Source of the DNA: Cellulomonas cellasea
GTDB lineage: Bacteria; Actinomycetota; Actinomycetes; Actinomycetales; Cellulomonadaceae
NCBI RefSeq assembly: GCF_006538745.1
Contig: NZ_BJLR01000041.1
Coordinates: 39,081 to 103,080 of the forward strand
Direction: 5' to 3'
DNA length: 64,000 nt
The position numbers and the translations under genes are program-made. Positions 49,725 to 59,202 of this stretch are shown here, piece by piece. Each line of letters begins with the position of its first letter. Positions within the stretch are counted from its first letter, which is position 1. The notes below the pieces were generated by a model, which was given only the letters and a program-made list of their open reading frames with translations, ran no database searches and was not told where the DNA came from.

Positions 49725-50252
49725 TCAGGGGGCCAGCGCCGGGCCGAGGCCGGGGAGGTTGCGCGCGAGGGAGTACAGCAGGACGAGGGACAGCACCGCC
49801 CAGGGCAGGGCGCGCCGCGCCGCGGAGCCCGTCGACCGGGCGGAGCCGGCCGCGGCGAGCGCCGGTGCGGCGCCCTCGGGGTCGGGGAGCGCCCATCGCC
49901 GGGCCAGCCACGCGGCCCACAGGGCGACGACCACCGGGACGAGCAGGACCCACACGGGGTTCATGGCCCAGGCACCCGTGAGGTCGCCGTGCGCGAGGTC
50001 GTACGTGGCCCGCAGGCCGCCGCACCCGGCGCAGTACAGCCCGGTCAGGGCGTACAACGGGCAGACGCCGTAGCTCCCCGGCCGGTGGGGGTCGACCGTC
50101 GCGACCAGCGTGACGGCGGCGACGGTGACGCCGCCGGCGGCGAGCGGCGCGGCGGCTGCACGCAGGCGGGCGCGGGTGCGGTCGGCCCGGGACGGCGCAC
50201 GGCCCGACCCCGGGAAAGGGGTCGGGCCGTGCGTCCGAGCGGTGCCGTGCAC
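49725..50252 (-). CDS. DUF2752 membrane protein
   Basis: 175 aa from GTG 50252, with GAGGA 7 nt upstream; the precise start is uncertain because the frame stays open further. The DUF2752 signature CPLYALTGLYCAGCGGLRATYDLAHGDLTGAWAMNP is present with the CxxC-like pair (longer than quoted context at ~70-105), with hydrophobic helices on both sides. The function of this family is unknown. It is sandwiched between two DUF4190 genes. Confidence 0.8.
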   Translation of the reverse strand: MHGTARTHGPTPFPGSGRAPSRADRTRARLRAAAAPLAAGGVTVAAVTLVATVDPHRPGSYGVCPLYALTGLYCAGCGGLRATYDLAHGDLTGAWAMNPVWVLLVPVVVALWAAWLARRWALPDPEGAAPALAAAGSARSTGSAARRALPWAVLSLVLLYSLARNLPGLGPALAP

Positions 50253-50266
50253 CAGCAGGTCCTCGC

Positions 50267-50734
50267 TCAGTAGGTGCTCGTGCTGAGCTGGTCGATGCTC
50301 TCCATGTACGCCGCGAACCCACCGAGCGCGAAGAGCCAGATGAGGACGAGCACCGACAGCGCGATGGCCACCCAGCCGAGGATCACGCCCGCAAGCGCCA
50401 TACCACCGTTGTTGGCCTCGCCTGCAGCCGCAGCCTTGCGGGCCTTGTTGCCGACGATGACGGCGGGGATGCCGGTGAGGAACCCGCACTGGAGGACGAT
50501 GCCCACGAGGCCGAGCACGAGGGCCCACACGGCGAGGTTGTTCTTCGGGAAGTTCTGCCCGTAGCCGCCGCCGTACCCCGGCGCGTTGCCGTACTGCGGC
50601 GCCTGCGGGTAGCCGCCGCCCTGGGGCGCGCCGTACTGCGGAGCCGACGGGTACTGGGGCGAGCTGGGGGTGCTCGGCTGCTCGGGCTGGTTGCCGGCGG
50701 CGTACGGGTCCTGCGGCTCGTTCGGGGTCGACAT
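50267..50734 (-). CDS. DUF4190 membrane protein
   Basis: 155 aa from ATG 50734. A Gln/Tyr/Gly/Pro-rich N-terminus (SAPQYGAPQGGGYPQAPQYG) resembles low-complexity tails that promote clustering. It is followed by two helices, NNLAVWALVLGLVGIVLQCG and the GGMALAGVILGWVAIALSVL region, with conserved KARKAAAAGEANNGGM between. A paralogue of 48983-49642; function unknown. Confidence 0.85.
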   Translation of the reverse strand: MSTPNEPQDPYAAGNQPEQPSTPSSPQYPSAPQYGAPQGGGYPQAPQYGNAPGYGGGYGQNFPKNNLAVWALVLGLVGIVLQCGFLTGIPAVIVGNKARKAAAAGEANNGGMALAGVILGWVAIALSVLVLIWLFALGGFAAYMESIDQLSTSTY

Positions 50735-50801
50735 CTCTATCTCCAGGGGTCAGGCCGGTCGGGAGGTCCGCCGGTCGGGGTCGTGCGCGGGCGCGTGGGG
50801 G

Positions 50802-51119
50802 TCAGTGACCCGAGCCGGACTGCTTCGCGAGCGTCGCCTTGCCGCCCTGCCCGTGGCCCATGGCCTGGAGGACCTTGCCGACGACGATGCCGAGGAGGCA
50901 CACCGCGAGGCCGGCCCAGAAGAGCCAGACGACCGCGAAGGTCACGGCGAGCGCCGAGATCGTGAATCCGACGACGACGAGGACGACGAGCGTCCAGGCG
51001 GCGGTGGTGTGACCGTGGTTGGTCGGAGGGGTGCTCAGCGGGAGGTACGCGACCTCGTTGGAGTGCGTCCCGTTGGGGGTCGAGCCGGTGTGCCGGCGTT
51101 CGACGGAGTGCTCGGCCAT
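50802..51119 (-). CDS. HGxxPAAW-type small membrane protein
   Basis: 105 aa from ATG 51119. The motif NHGHTTAAW (~34-42) stands before two hydrophobic helices (TLVVLVVVGFTISALAVTFAVV and FWAGLAVCLLGIVVGKVL), the layout of the actinobacterial HGxxPAAW family that recurs between trpE and trpC. Function unknown; the conserved position suggests co-expression with trp genes. Confidence 0.8.
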   Translation of the reverse strand: MAEHSVERRHTGSTPNGTHSNEVAYLPLSTPPTNHGHTTAAWTLVVLVVVGFTISALAVTFAVVWLFWAGLAVCLLGIVVGKVLQAMGHGQGGKATLAKQSGSGH

Positions 51120-51205
51120 GTGGCAGCGCCTTTCGATCGTGTTCTGCGGTTAACCCTAGCGGAACGCCGCTGATCAGCAGGCTCGGGGCGGTGCTGCCCA
51201 GCCGG

Positions 51206-51907
51206 TCAGGTCGGGTCGTCGCCCCTGCTGAGGGCGTCCCACGCGGAGCGGTCGTCGTCGGGGTCGGGATGCGCGGTGCCCGTCCCCCGGCCACCGGCGG
51301 CCCTGGCGGCGCCGTACCGGCTCGTCGGCGCGGCCCAGCGTCGCGAGGACACCACGACGGCGACCGCTGCCAGCACGTCGAGCGCGCCGACCGCGACGGT
51401 GACGGCAGGCCACGCCGTCGGCGCAGCCGGCCCCGCGAGCGCACCGACGCCGGTGACCGCGGCGACGACCGTGCGGGCGGCACCCTCCGGGTCGGCGAGC
51501 ACCGCGAGCGCGGAGACGACGACGGTCGCCCCGGCGGCCGCGACGACGGTCGCGACGACCCACCGGCCGACGCGGCCCACGAGCCCGACGGCGGCGGCGG
51601 CCGCGAGCAGCGCGACGGCGGCCGCGAGCACCGCCGGGGCGGCCTGCGTGCCGGTGACGGGGACGTCGACCTCACCCCGGACGGCGCTCGAGCCGGTCGC
51701 GCGGAGCCACACGGGCACGCTCGACCCGGCCGTGACGAGCGCCGCGAGGACGAGCAGGCCCGCGGTGCGCCCGCGTCGTCGGCCACCCGACGTCCCGGCT
51801 CGCGCCGCCGCGTCCGGGCCACCGGGGACCGCCGGCGTCCGGCGTCCCGCGTCCCGGTCGCCCCCGGTCCCGCCGCCCCCGGTCGCGCCGGGGTCCGCGT
51901 CAGCCAC
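51206..51907 (-). CDS. Trp biosynthesis-associated membrane protein (TIGR02234-like)
   Basis: 233 aa from GTG 51907, which overlaps the trpE stop by 8 nt (GTGGCTGA). A Gly/Arg/Pro-rich N-terminus is followed by about four hydrophobic helices, with PVTGTQAAPAVLAAAVALLA between the first two, and a polar acidic tail. The family is known only for its place downstream of trpE in actinobacteria; function is not established. Confidence 0.8.
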   Translation of the reverse strand: MADADPGATGGGGTGGDRDAGRRTPAVPGGPDAAARAGTSGGRRRGRTAGLLVLAALVTAGSSVPVWLRATGSSAVRGEVDVPVTGTQAAPAVLAAAVALLAAAAAVGLVGRVGRWVVATVVAAAGATVVVSALAVLADPEGAARTVVAAVTGVGALAGPAAPTAWPAVTVAVGALDVLAAVAVVVSSRRWAAPTSRYGAARAAGGRGTGTAHPDPDDDRSAWDALSRGDDPT

Positions 51908-53471
51908 CGGTCGCCGGTCGCAGCCGGGCCGCGACCTGCACGGCACGCACCGCCGCCGCGGCCTTATTGCGCGACTCCTCGTACTCCAGCGCGGGCACCG
52001 AGTCCGCCACGATGCCGCCCCCGGCCTGCACCGAGGCGCGGCCGTCGCGGATCAGCGCGGTGCGGATCGCGATGGCCATGTCCATGTCGCCCGCGAGGTC
52101 GAAGTACCCGACCGTCCCGCCGTAGATCCCCCGCCGGGCGGGCTCGATCTCGTCGATCAGCGCGATCGCCCGCGGCTTCGGGGCCCCCGAGAGCGTGCCG
52201 GCGGGGAACGTCGCGACGAGGGTCTGCAGCGCGGTGGCGCCCGCGCGGAGCTGCCCCACGACCGTCGAGCAGATGTGCATGATGTGGCTGAAGCGCTTGA
52301 CGGCCATGAACTCGACGACCTCGACGCTCGCCGGCTCGCAGACCTTGACGAGGTCGTTGCGGGACAGGTCGACGAGCATGATGTGCTCGGCGCGCTCCTT
52401 GGGGTCGGCGAGCAGCTCCTCGCCGAGCTCGCGGTCGGCCTCGGGCGTGGCGGCGCGCGGCCGGGACCCGGCGATGGGGAACGTCACGACGCGCCCCTCG
52501 GTGACCTTGACGAGGGTCTCGGGGCTCGAGCCGACGACCGCGAAGTCCCCGCCCTCGGCGTCCTGCAGCTGCAGGTAGTACATGTACGGGCTCGGGTTGA
52601 TCGTGCGCAGCACCCGGTAGACGTCGATGGGCTCCGCGGGGCAGTCGAGGTCGAGGCGCTGGGAGAGGACGATCTGGAACACCTCGCCGTCGCGGATCGC
52701 CTCCTGGCCGACGCGCACGGCCTGCTCGAACTCCTCGCGGGTCGAGCGGAACTCGAGCTCGGGCTCGCCCTCCTCGACGAGCACCGCGGTCGCGGGCGGC
52801 GCCGGGGTGGCCAGCGCGGTCTGCATCGCGTCGAGGCGCGCGACAGCGTCCGCGTGGGCCTCGTCGACGCGCTCGTCGGTGTCGTCGAAGTTGATCGCGT
52901 TCGCCACGAGCCAGACCGAGCCGTCGACGTGGTCGACCACCGCGAGGTCGCTCGCGAGGCACAGCGTGAGCTCGGGGACGCCGAGCTCGTCGGGCGCCTT
53001 CGCGGGCAGCGTGGGCTCCCACTGCCGGACGATGTCCCAGCCGAGCGCGCCGACCAGCCCGCCCGTGAGGGGCGGCAGGCCGGGGACGGCGGGCGTGCGC
53101 AGGACCTCGAGCGTCTCGGCGAGGACGTCGAGCGGTGCGCCGTCGAGCGGCACGCCCACGGGCACGTCGCCCGTCCACACGGCGCGGCCGTCGCGCGAGG
53201 TGAGTGTCGCGCGCGAGCGGACCCCGACGAACGAGTAACGCGACCACGTGCCGTCGGACTCGGCGGACTCGAGCACGAACGTGCCCGGGCGGCCCTGCGC
53301 GAGCGTGCGGTACAGGCCCACCGGCGTCACGTCGTCCGCGAGCAGGCGCCGCACGACGGGGACGACCCGCCGGTCCGCGGCGAGCGTGCGGAACTCTCCG
53401 AGCGCCGGCCACGTCGTGCCCCACGGGACCTGGACCGCAGGTGCCTGGGGCGGGGTCGTGGCGGTGCTCAT
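51900..53471 (-). CDS. trpE: Anthranilate synthase component I
   Basis: 523 aa from ATG 53471, overlapping the hisI stop by 4 nt; an in-frame start at 53549 is rejected. The N-terminal domain has the Trp-feedback element FVLESAE. The chorismate-binding domain carries [54 protein letters not shown] and [20 protein letters not shown]. With a TrpG glutaminase (not in the window) it makes anthranilate from chorismate. Confidence 0.95.
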   Translation of the reverse strand: MSTATTPPQAPAVQVPWGTTWPALGEFRTLAADRRVVPVVRRLLADDVTPVGLYRTLAQGRPGTFVLESAESDGTWSRYSFVGVRSRATLTSRDGRAVWTGDVPVGVPLDGAPLDVLAETLEVLRTPAVPGLPPLTGGLVGALGWDIVRQWEPTLPAKAPDELGVPELTLCLASDLAVVDHVDGSVWLVANAINFDDTDERVDEAHADAVARLDAMQTALATPAPPATAVLVEEGEPELEFRSTREEFEQAVRVGQEAIRDGEVFQIVLSQRLDLDCPAEPIDVYRVLRTINPSPYMYYLQLQDAEGGDFAVVGSSPETLVKVTEGRVVTFPIAGSRPRAATPEADRELGEELLADPKERAEHIMLVDLSRNDLVKVCEPASVEVVEFMAVKRFSHIMHICSTVVGQLRAGATALQTLVATFPAGTLSGAPKPRAIALIDEIEPARRGIYGGTVGYFDLAGDMDMAIAIRTALIRDGRASVQAGGGIVADSVPALEYEESRNKAAAAVRAVQVAARLRPATGG

Positions 53472-53902
53472 CGCGCTCCTTCGGTGCTCGGGGTGGACTC
53501 GGGGCGGACCCCGACGACGGCGGGCAGCGGTCCGCCCGCCTCGAAGCACGTGCGGGTCCCGGTGTGGCAGGCGGCGCCGACCTGGTCGACCTGGACGAGC
53601 AGGGCGTCGCCGTCGCAGTCGAGGCTCACGGACTTCACGTACTGCGCGTGGCCGGACGTGTCGCCCTTGCGCCAGTACTCCTGGCGTGACCGGCTCCAGA
53701 ACGTCACGCGACCCGACGTCAGCGTGCGGGCAAGCGCCTCGTCGTCCATCCAGCCGACCATGAGGACGTCACCGGTGTCGTGCTGCTGCACGACGGCCGC
53801 CACGAGACCCGCGCCGTCACGGCTCAGGCGCGCGGCGACCTGCGGGTCCAGCGCGGACGGGGGGACGGGGGCGCCGACGGACGGCGCGGACGAGGCGACC
53901 AC
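53468..53902 (-). CDS. hisI: Phosphoribosyl-AMP cyclohydrolase
   Basis: 144 aa from GTG 53902. The core holds [39 protein letters not shown] and the metal site [11 protein letters not shown] plus [12 protein letters not shown], with the three Cys that bind zinc. It is monofunctional: no HisE domain is fused. Third enzymatic step of the histidine pathway; in the usual actinobacterial place between hisF and trpE. Confidence 0.95.
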   Translation of the reverse strand: MVASSAPSVGAPVPPSALDPQVAARLSRDGAGLVAAVVQQHDTGDVLMVGWMDDEALARTLTSGRVTFWSRSRQEYWRKGDTSGHAQYVKSVSLDCDGDALLVQVDQVGAACHTGTRTCFEAGGPLPAVVGVRPESTPSTEGAR

Positions 53903-53970
53903 GCCGGAATCCTCCCACGACGCCGCGCGCCGCCGCCGCAGCGGTCACGCCCGCGGACGCACGGTGCGGG

Positions 53971-55806
53971 TCAGCGGGTCTGGGACACCCAGGAGCCGTG
54001 CATGCCCGCGTAGACGCCGCCGAGCGCGAGCAGCTCGGCGTGCGACCCGGTCTCCACGACGCGGCCCGCGTCGACCACGACGACGAGGTCGGACGCCTCG
54101 GCGGTCGAGAGCCGGTGCGCGATCGTGAGGGTGCTGCGGCCGTGCGTGAGCGAGTCGAGCGCGCGCGCGATGCGGACCTCGGTGGCGGGGTCGACCGCCG
54201 ACGTCGCCTCGTCGAGCACGAGCAGGTCCGCACCCGCGAGGTAGGCCCGCGCGAGCGCGACGAGCTGGCGTTCCCCTGCCGACAGCGACTCGCCGCGCTG
54301 ACCGACCGGGGTCGCGAGCCCCTGGGGCAGCTCCGCGAGCCAGTCCCGCAGCCCGAGGTCGTCGAGCGCCGTGAGCAGGTGCACCTCGTCGACGCCGTCG
54401 GGCCCGGAGCCGCCGCGCCAGCCGTACGCGAGGTTCTCCCCGAGCGTCGCGTCGAACAGGAAGCCCTCCTGGGGCACCATCACGACGCGCTCGCGCAGGC
54501 TCGCGGACCGGATGCGGCGCAGGTCGACCCCGTCGAGCAGGACCTCGCCCGTCGTCGGGTCCATCAGCCGCGCGACGAGCTTCGCGACCGTCGTCTTGCC
54601 CGAGCCGGTCGCGCCGACGACCGCGACCGACGTGCGCGCCGGGATCGTCAGGTCGATGCCGTGCAGGACGGGCGGGCCGTCCGGGTAGGCGAAGCCGACG
54701 CCCCGCAGCTCGACCGTCGCCGGGCCGCGCGGGGAGTCCACGCCGTCCTCGCCGGGGTCGGGAACCAGCACGGGCGTCTCGATCACGGCGAGCACGCGGC
54801 GCCAGCCGGCGACCGCGTTCTGCAGCTCGTTGAGGATCTCCGTCGCCATCTGCACCGGGCCGGTGAAGAGCTGGACGAGGAAGAGGAACGCGAGCAGCCG
54901 CCCGACGGTCAGGTCGCCCGCGACGCCGAGGTACATGCCGGCCACGACGACGACCGCGAGCACGAGGTTGGCGACGAGGACGCCGCTCGAGAACACGACG
55001 GCCACGACGTTCTGCGCGCGCACCATCGCCTGACGCGTGGCCCGGACCGACTCGTCGATCCGCCGCCCGGTGCGCTCCTGGACCCCGTAGGCCCGGACCG
55101 TCTCGGCGCCGACGACGGCCTCGGAGACGGCCCCGAGCATCGCGCCGACCCGCGCGCGCACGAGCGTGTACGCGGCGTTGACCCGCTTCTGCAGCGGGCG
55201 CAGGACGAGCACGAGCGGCAGGAACGACAGCCACACGAGGATCGTGAGCTGCCACGAGTACACGGCCATGAGCACCGTCGCGACCGAGATCTGCAGCAGC
55301 GAGACGAGCAGCATGATGCCGCCCCACTGCACGAACATCGAGATGGTGTCGACGTCGGACGTGACGCGCGAGACGAGCGAGCCGCGCCGCTCGGCGTCGA
55401 GGGTCAGCGCCGACAGGTCGTGCACGTGCCGGAACGCGCGCACGCGCAGCGCGACCAGACCCCGCTCGCTCGCGCGGAACAGCCGCACGTTGACCAGGGC
55501 CGAGCACGCGGCACCGAGCAGCAGGCCCGTCGCCGCGACGACGACGAGCGTGACGACGCGCCGCACGTCGGGGCCGCCGGACGCGAGGATCCCGGTGTCC
55601 ATCGTCTGCTGCACGGTCACGGGCACCAGCACGCGGCCCAGCGCCGCGAGGACGGCGAGCACCACGGTCAGCGCGAGGCCGTCGAGCAGCTGCGGCGAGA
55701 CCTGGACGCCGCGGCGCAGGGTCGCGAGGACCCCGAGCTCGGTCGCGGAGATCCCGCGCGCCGACGCCTCCGGACCCGGCTCGGGCGTGCGCCCCCGCCT
55801 GCTCAT
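53971..55806 (-). CDS. ABC exporter half-transporter, subunit 2 (consensus Walker B, variant signature)
   Basis: 611 aa; ATG 55806 overlaps subunit 1 by 4 nt. Type 1 exporter membrane domain (six helices, ~55-330), then the ATPase with Walker A GATGSGKTT, Walker B LLVLDEATSAVD with the catalytic Glu and H-loop TIAHRLS. The signature is LSAGE instead of LSGGQ. Together with subunit 1 it forms a heterodimer. Such exporters move drugs, lipids or peptides outward; the substrate is unknown. Confidence 0.9.
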   Translation of the reverse strand: MSRRGRTPEPGPEASARGISATELGVLATLRRGVQVSPQLLDGLALTVVLAVLAALGRVLVPVTVQQTMDTGILASGGPDVRRVVTLVVVAATGLLLGAACSALVNVRLFRASERGLVALRVRAFRHVHDLSALTLDAERRGSLVSRVTSDVDTISMFVQWGGIMLLVSLLQISVATVLMAVYSWQLTILVWLSFLPLVLVLRPLQKRVNAAYTLVRARVGAMLGAVSEAVVGAETVRAYGVQERTGRRIDESVRATRQAMVRAQNVVAVVFSSGVLVANLVLAVVVVAGMYLGVAGDLTVGRLLAFLFLVQLFTGPVQMATEILNELQNAVAGWRRVLAVIETPVLVPDPGEDGVDSPRGPATVELRGVGFAYPDGPPVLHGIDLTIPARTSVAVVGATGSGKTTVAKLVARLMDPTTGEVLLDGVDLRRIRSASLRERVVMVPQEGFLFDATLGENLAYGWRGGSGPDGVDEVHLLTALDDLGLRDWLAELPQGLATPVGQRGESLSAGERQLVALARAYLAGADLLVLDEATSAVDPATEVRIARALDSLTHGRSTLTIAHRLSTAEASDLVVVVDAGRVVETGSHAELLALGGVYAGMHGSWVSQTR

Positions 55807-57698
55807 CGGGCCACCCCGCGCGCGGCGTCGGCCTCGTCGTCGAGCGCGTCGGCGGCCACGCGCGCCCGGCGCAGCGACTCCTGCTCGTACGCCGTCGCGA
55901 GCGCCCGGTAGCCGGGGTCGCGCGCGAGCAGCTCGTCGTGGGTCCCCTGGTCCACGACGCGGCCGTTCTCGAGGTGCACGACCTCGTCGGCGAGCAGCAC
56001 CGACGACATGCGGTAGGCCACCATGAGCACGCTCACCGAGCCGGGCGCGCCGCCGTCCCGCGGGCGCAGCCCGGTGAGGATCGCCTGCTCGATGCCGGGG
56101 TCCACCGCGGACGTCGCGTCGTCGAGCACGAGCAGTCGCGGGGACCGCACGAGCGCGCGGGCGAGGGCGATCCGCTGGCGCTGGCCGCCCGAGAGGTTGG
56201 ACCCGCGCTCCCCGAGCCGGGCGTCGAGCCCGCCGGGCAGCGCGCGCACCACGTCGTCGACGTGCGCGGCGGCGAGCGCCTCCCACACCTGCGCGTCGGT
56301 CGGCGCCTGCGGGTCGTCGTCGTCGCACAGCGTGACGTTGGCGCGCACCGAGTCCTCGAAGACGAACGTCGACTGCGCGACGAGCGCGACCTGCGCCGCG
56401 ATGTCGGCGGGCCGCACGTCGCGCAGGTCCTGGCCGTCGAGCAGCACGGATCCCGCCGTCGGGTCGGAGAGCCGGCTGAACAGCGACACGAGCGTCGTCT
56501 TGCCCGCACCCGTCGAGCCGACGACCGCGACGGTCCGGCCCGGCGCGACGTCGAGGTCGACGTCCACGAGCAGGTCCGCCGCGGTGTCCCCCGAGCCGAC
56601 CCGGACGCCGACGCCCCGCATCTGCGCGTGCGCACCGGCCGCAGCCCGGGGCAGCGTCGCCGTGCCGTCGACGGGCACGGCCGAGGAGTCGAGCACGCGC
56701 GCGACGCGGTCGTGGCCGACGAGCGAGCGCGGGAGCTCCCCGAGCACCCAGCCGAAAGCCCGCACCGGGACCCCGAGCATCGTCAGCAGGTATGCGGCGG
56801 CCACGACGTCGCCCGTGCCCACGGCGCCGTCGGCCACGCGCACCGCGCCGACGAGCAGCACGAGCAGCGTCCCGATGCCGGGCAGCACGTCGATCACCGG
56901 GTCGAACAGCGCGCGCACGACACCCACCCGGATGTTGGCGTCCCGGAGCTCGCCCGCGCGCTCGGCGAACCGCACGACCTCGCGGTCCTCGGTGCCCAGG
57001 GACTTGACCAGCACGCCCGCCTCGAAGCTCTCGTGCGCGATGTCGGAGACCTCGGAGCGCAGCTGCTGCGCGCGCGTGATCGCCGGGGACATCCGCCGCT
57101 GGAACACGACGTTCGCGACGACCGCGAGCGGGATGACGACGAGCGCCGCGAGCGCGAGCCACACGTCCGTGCGCAGCAGCCCGACCGCCGCGACGAGGAT
57201 CATCACGACGACCCCGAGCGCGAACGGCAGCGGGTTGAACACCGACGTCGAGGCCTCGACGTCCGAGCTCGCGTTGGCGAGGAGCTGGCCGGTGGGGTGG
57301 CGGCGGTGCCACGACATCGGCAGGCGCAGGTACTGGCGGGTCACCCGGACGCGCTGGTCGGCCTGCTGGTCCGCGACGCCCATCCCCGCGAAGATGCGGC
57401 GGCCGGCCACAGCGAGCGCGAGCGCCAGGGCCACCGCGGCGAGCGCGAGGCCCGCCTGCCAGATCCGGTCGCGCGCGTCCGCCGAGCCGTCGATCGCCGG
57501 GACGACGACGCCGTCGGTCACCCAGCCGAGCACGCGGCTCACCATGACGGTGAGCGTGCCGAACGCCGCGGACAGCAGGACGGCCCACGTATAGGTCCAC
57601 GGCTGGGACACCATGCCCCGGACGAGGAGCTGGACCGACCGCCGGGCGACGGAGCCGGTCAGGGCGACCCCGGCGGGGGGTCGGGCACGCGTGGGCAC
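55803..57698 (-). CDS. ABC exporter half-transporter, subunit 1 (degenerate ATP site)
   Basis: 631 aa from GTG 57698, with an AAGGA-type RBS. Membrane domain ~25-330 has the conserved coupling element FEAGVLVKSLGTED. The ATPase has Walker A GSTGAGKTT and a perfect LSGGQ signature, but Walker B ends LVLDDATSAVD (Asp in place of catalytic Glu) and the H-loop reads VAYRMS (Tyr for His). These changes mark the non-hydrolysing site of heterodimeric exporters such as TM287/288. Inserted between the histidine genes hisF and hisI. Confidence 0.9.
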   Translation of the reverse strand: MPTRARPPAGVALTGSVARRSVQLLVRGMVSQPWTYTWAVLLSAAFGTLTVMVSRVLGWVTDGVVVPAIDGSADARDRIWQAGLALAAVALALALAVAGRRIFAGMGVADQQADQRVRVTRQYLRLPMSWHRRHPTGQLLANASSDVEASTSVFNPLPFALGVVVMILVAAVGLLRTDVWLALAALVVIPLAVVANVVFQRRMSPAITRAQQLRSEVSDIAHESFEAGVLVKSLGTEDREVVRFAERAGELRDANIRVGVVRALFDPVIDVLPGIGTLLVLLVGAVRVADGAVGTGDVVAAAYLLTMLGVPVRAFGWVLGELPRSLVGHDRVARVLDSSAVPVDGTATLPRAAAGAHAQMRGVGVRVGSGDTAADLLVDVDLDVAPGRTVAVVGSTGAGKTTLVSLFSRLSDPTAGSVLLDGQDLRDVRPADIAAQVALVAQSTFVFEDSVRANVTLCDDDDPQAPTDAQVWEALAAAHVDDVVRALPGGLDARLGERGSNLSGGQRQRIALARALVRSPRLLVLDDATSAVDPGIEQAILTGLRPRDGGAPGSVSVLMVAYRMSSVLLADEVVHLENGRVVDQGTHDELLARDPGYRALATAYEQESLRRARVAADALDDEADAARGVAR

Positions 57699-57762
57699 AG
57701 CAGGTCCTTCCGGGGCGGGCGGGGATCGCACCATCGTCTCACGCACGTGCGACGATGCCCGG

Positions 57763-58410
57763 ATGACGTGGCACACCCTCGAACGACGCGAGCTCGCGCA
57801 GGCCCTGACCGACGCCGGCCCCGACGCCCCGACGCTGTGCGAGGGCTGGCAGGCGCGCCACCTCGCCGCGCACGTGGTGCTGCGCGAGGGCTCGCTGGTC
57901 GTCCCCGTCGGGCTCGCGGTGCCGCCGCTCGCCGGCCGCGCGGAGCAGGCGATCGAGGACCTCGCGCAGGCCGGGCTGAGCGAGGGCGGGTTCCGCGACC
58001 TCGTCGCGCGCGTCGCCGCCGAGCCGCCCGCGTGGCACCCCATGACGTGGGCGGGCGACGCCGCGAACCTCGTCGAGTTCTTCGTGCACACCGAGGACGT
58101 GCGCCGCGGCGCCGGGACGGGCGAGGACCGCGCGCTCGAGCCGGAGCGCGAGCAGGCGCTCTGGTCGCAGCTGCTGCGCGCGGCCCGGCTGACCTACCGC
58201 AAGGTCGCCGCGGGCGTCGTGCTCGTGCGCCCCGACGGTGTGCGCCGCGTCGTCAAGCGGCCCGCGCGCGGGTTCGGGACCGTCGTGGTGCGCGGGTCCG
58301 TCGCGGACCTGCTGCTGCACGGCTTCGGCCGAGGCGCCGCCACGCGGGTCACGGTCGAGGGCGCGGCGTCCGACGTCGACGCGGTGCGCGAGGCGCTGCC
58401 GTTCCGCTGA
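57763..58410 (+). CDS. TIGR03085 family DinB-like protein
   Basis: 215 aa from ATG 57763. N-terminal mycothiol-dependent maleylpyruvate isomerase-like/DinB domain: ERRELAQALTDAGPDAPTLCEGWQARHLAAHVVLRE, with His residues able to bind metal (His48, His52 region), then WAGDAANLVEFFVHTEDVRR. The C-terminal part resembles SCP2-like domains. Function unknown; thiol-dependent chemistry is a family-level guess. Divergent from the ABC exporter and convergent with hisF; the genome neighbourhood beside hisF is a common one. Confidence 0.82.
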   Translation: MTWHTLERRELAQALTDAGPDAPTLCEGWQARHLAAHVVLREGSLVVPVGLAVPPLAGRAEQAIEDLAQAGLSEGGFRDLVARVAAEPPAWHPMTWAGDAANLVEFFVHTEDVRRGAGTGEDRALEPEREQALWSQLLRAARLTYRKVAAGVVLVRPDGVRRVVKRPARGFGTVVVRGSVADLLLHGFGRGAATRVTVEGAASDVDAVREALPFR

Positions 58411-58412
58411 CG

Positions 58413-58426
58413 GCCCGGCGCCGGGC
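58413..58426. terminator. Short palindrome between TIGR03085 gene and hisF
   Basis: GCCCGGCGCCGGGC, a 14-bp perfect palindrome, occupies the 18-nt gap between the convergent genes. It could form only a short stem; a terminator role is tentative. Confidence 0.35.
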
Positions 58427-58428
58427 GC

Positions 58429-59199
58429 TCAGCGGACGGTGACGCCCGCGTCGCGCAGCGCCTGCTTGACGTCGCCGACCGTGAGCGCCCCGAAGTGGAA
58501 GACGCTCGCGGCGAGCACCGCGTCCGCGCCCGCCCGGGCCGCCTCGACGAAGTGCTCCGGGGTGCCCGCGCCGCCGCTCGCGATGAGCGGGACCCGGACC
58601 TCGCGGCGCACGGCGCCGAGCATCTGCAGGTCGAAGCCGGCGGTCGTGCCGTCGGCGTCCATCGAGTTGAGCAGGATCTCCCCCGCGCCGAGCTCCGCGG
58701 CCTGCGCGGCCCACGCGACGGCGTCGATCCCCGTCCCCTGCCGTCCGCCGTGCGTCGTGACCTCGTACCCCGAGTCGGTGCGCGTGTCGCCGGTCACGCG
58801 GCGGGCGTCGACCGACAGCACGAGGACCTGGCTCCCGAACCGCTCGGCGATCTCCGCGATGAGCTGCGGGCGGGCGATCGCCGCGGTGTTCACTCCCACC
58901 TTGTCCGCGCCGGCGCGCAGCAGGCGGTCCACGTCGTCGGTCGACCGGACGCCCCCGCCGACCGTCAGGGGGACGAAGACCTCCCCGGCGGTCCGGCGCA
59001 CGACGTCGTAGGTCGTCTCGCGGTTGCCCGACGACGCCGACACGTCGAGGAAGGTGAGCTCGTCGGCGCCCTCGGCGTCGTACCGGTGCGCGAGCTCGAC
59101 CGGGTCGCCGGCGTCCCGCAGGTTCTCGAAGTTGACGCCCTTGACGACGCGGCCCGCGTCGACGTCGAGGCACGGGATCACGCGCAGTGCGAGCGACAC
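58429..59199 (-). CDS. hisF: Imidazole glycerol phosphate synthase cyclase subunit
   Basis: 256 aa from GTG 59199. (beta/alpha)8 barrel with catalytic Asp12 ([15 protein letters not shown]) and Asp131 (VLSVDARR), and phosphate sites [15 protein letters not shown] and ASGGAG. It joins ammonia from HisH to PRFAR, making imidazole glycerol phosphate and AICAR. HisH is not in the window. It follows the frameshifted FKBP gene by 3 nt. Confidence 0.96.
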   Translation of the reverse strand: MSLALRVIPCLDVDAGRVVKGVNFENLRDAGDPVELAHRYDAEGADELTFLDVSASSGNRETTYDVVRRTAGEVFVPLTVGGGVRSTDDVDRLLRAGADKVGVNTAAIARPQLIAEIAERFGSQVLVLSVDARRVTGDTRTDSGYEVTTHGGRQGTGIDAVAWAAQAAELGAGEILLNSMDADGTTAGFDLQMLGAVRREVRVPLIASGGAGTPEHFVEAARAGADAVLAASVFHFGALTVGDVKQALRDAGVTVR

Positions 59200-59202
59200 G
59201 GC

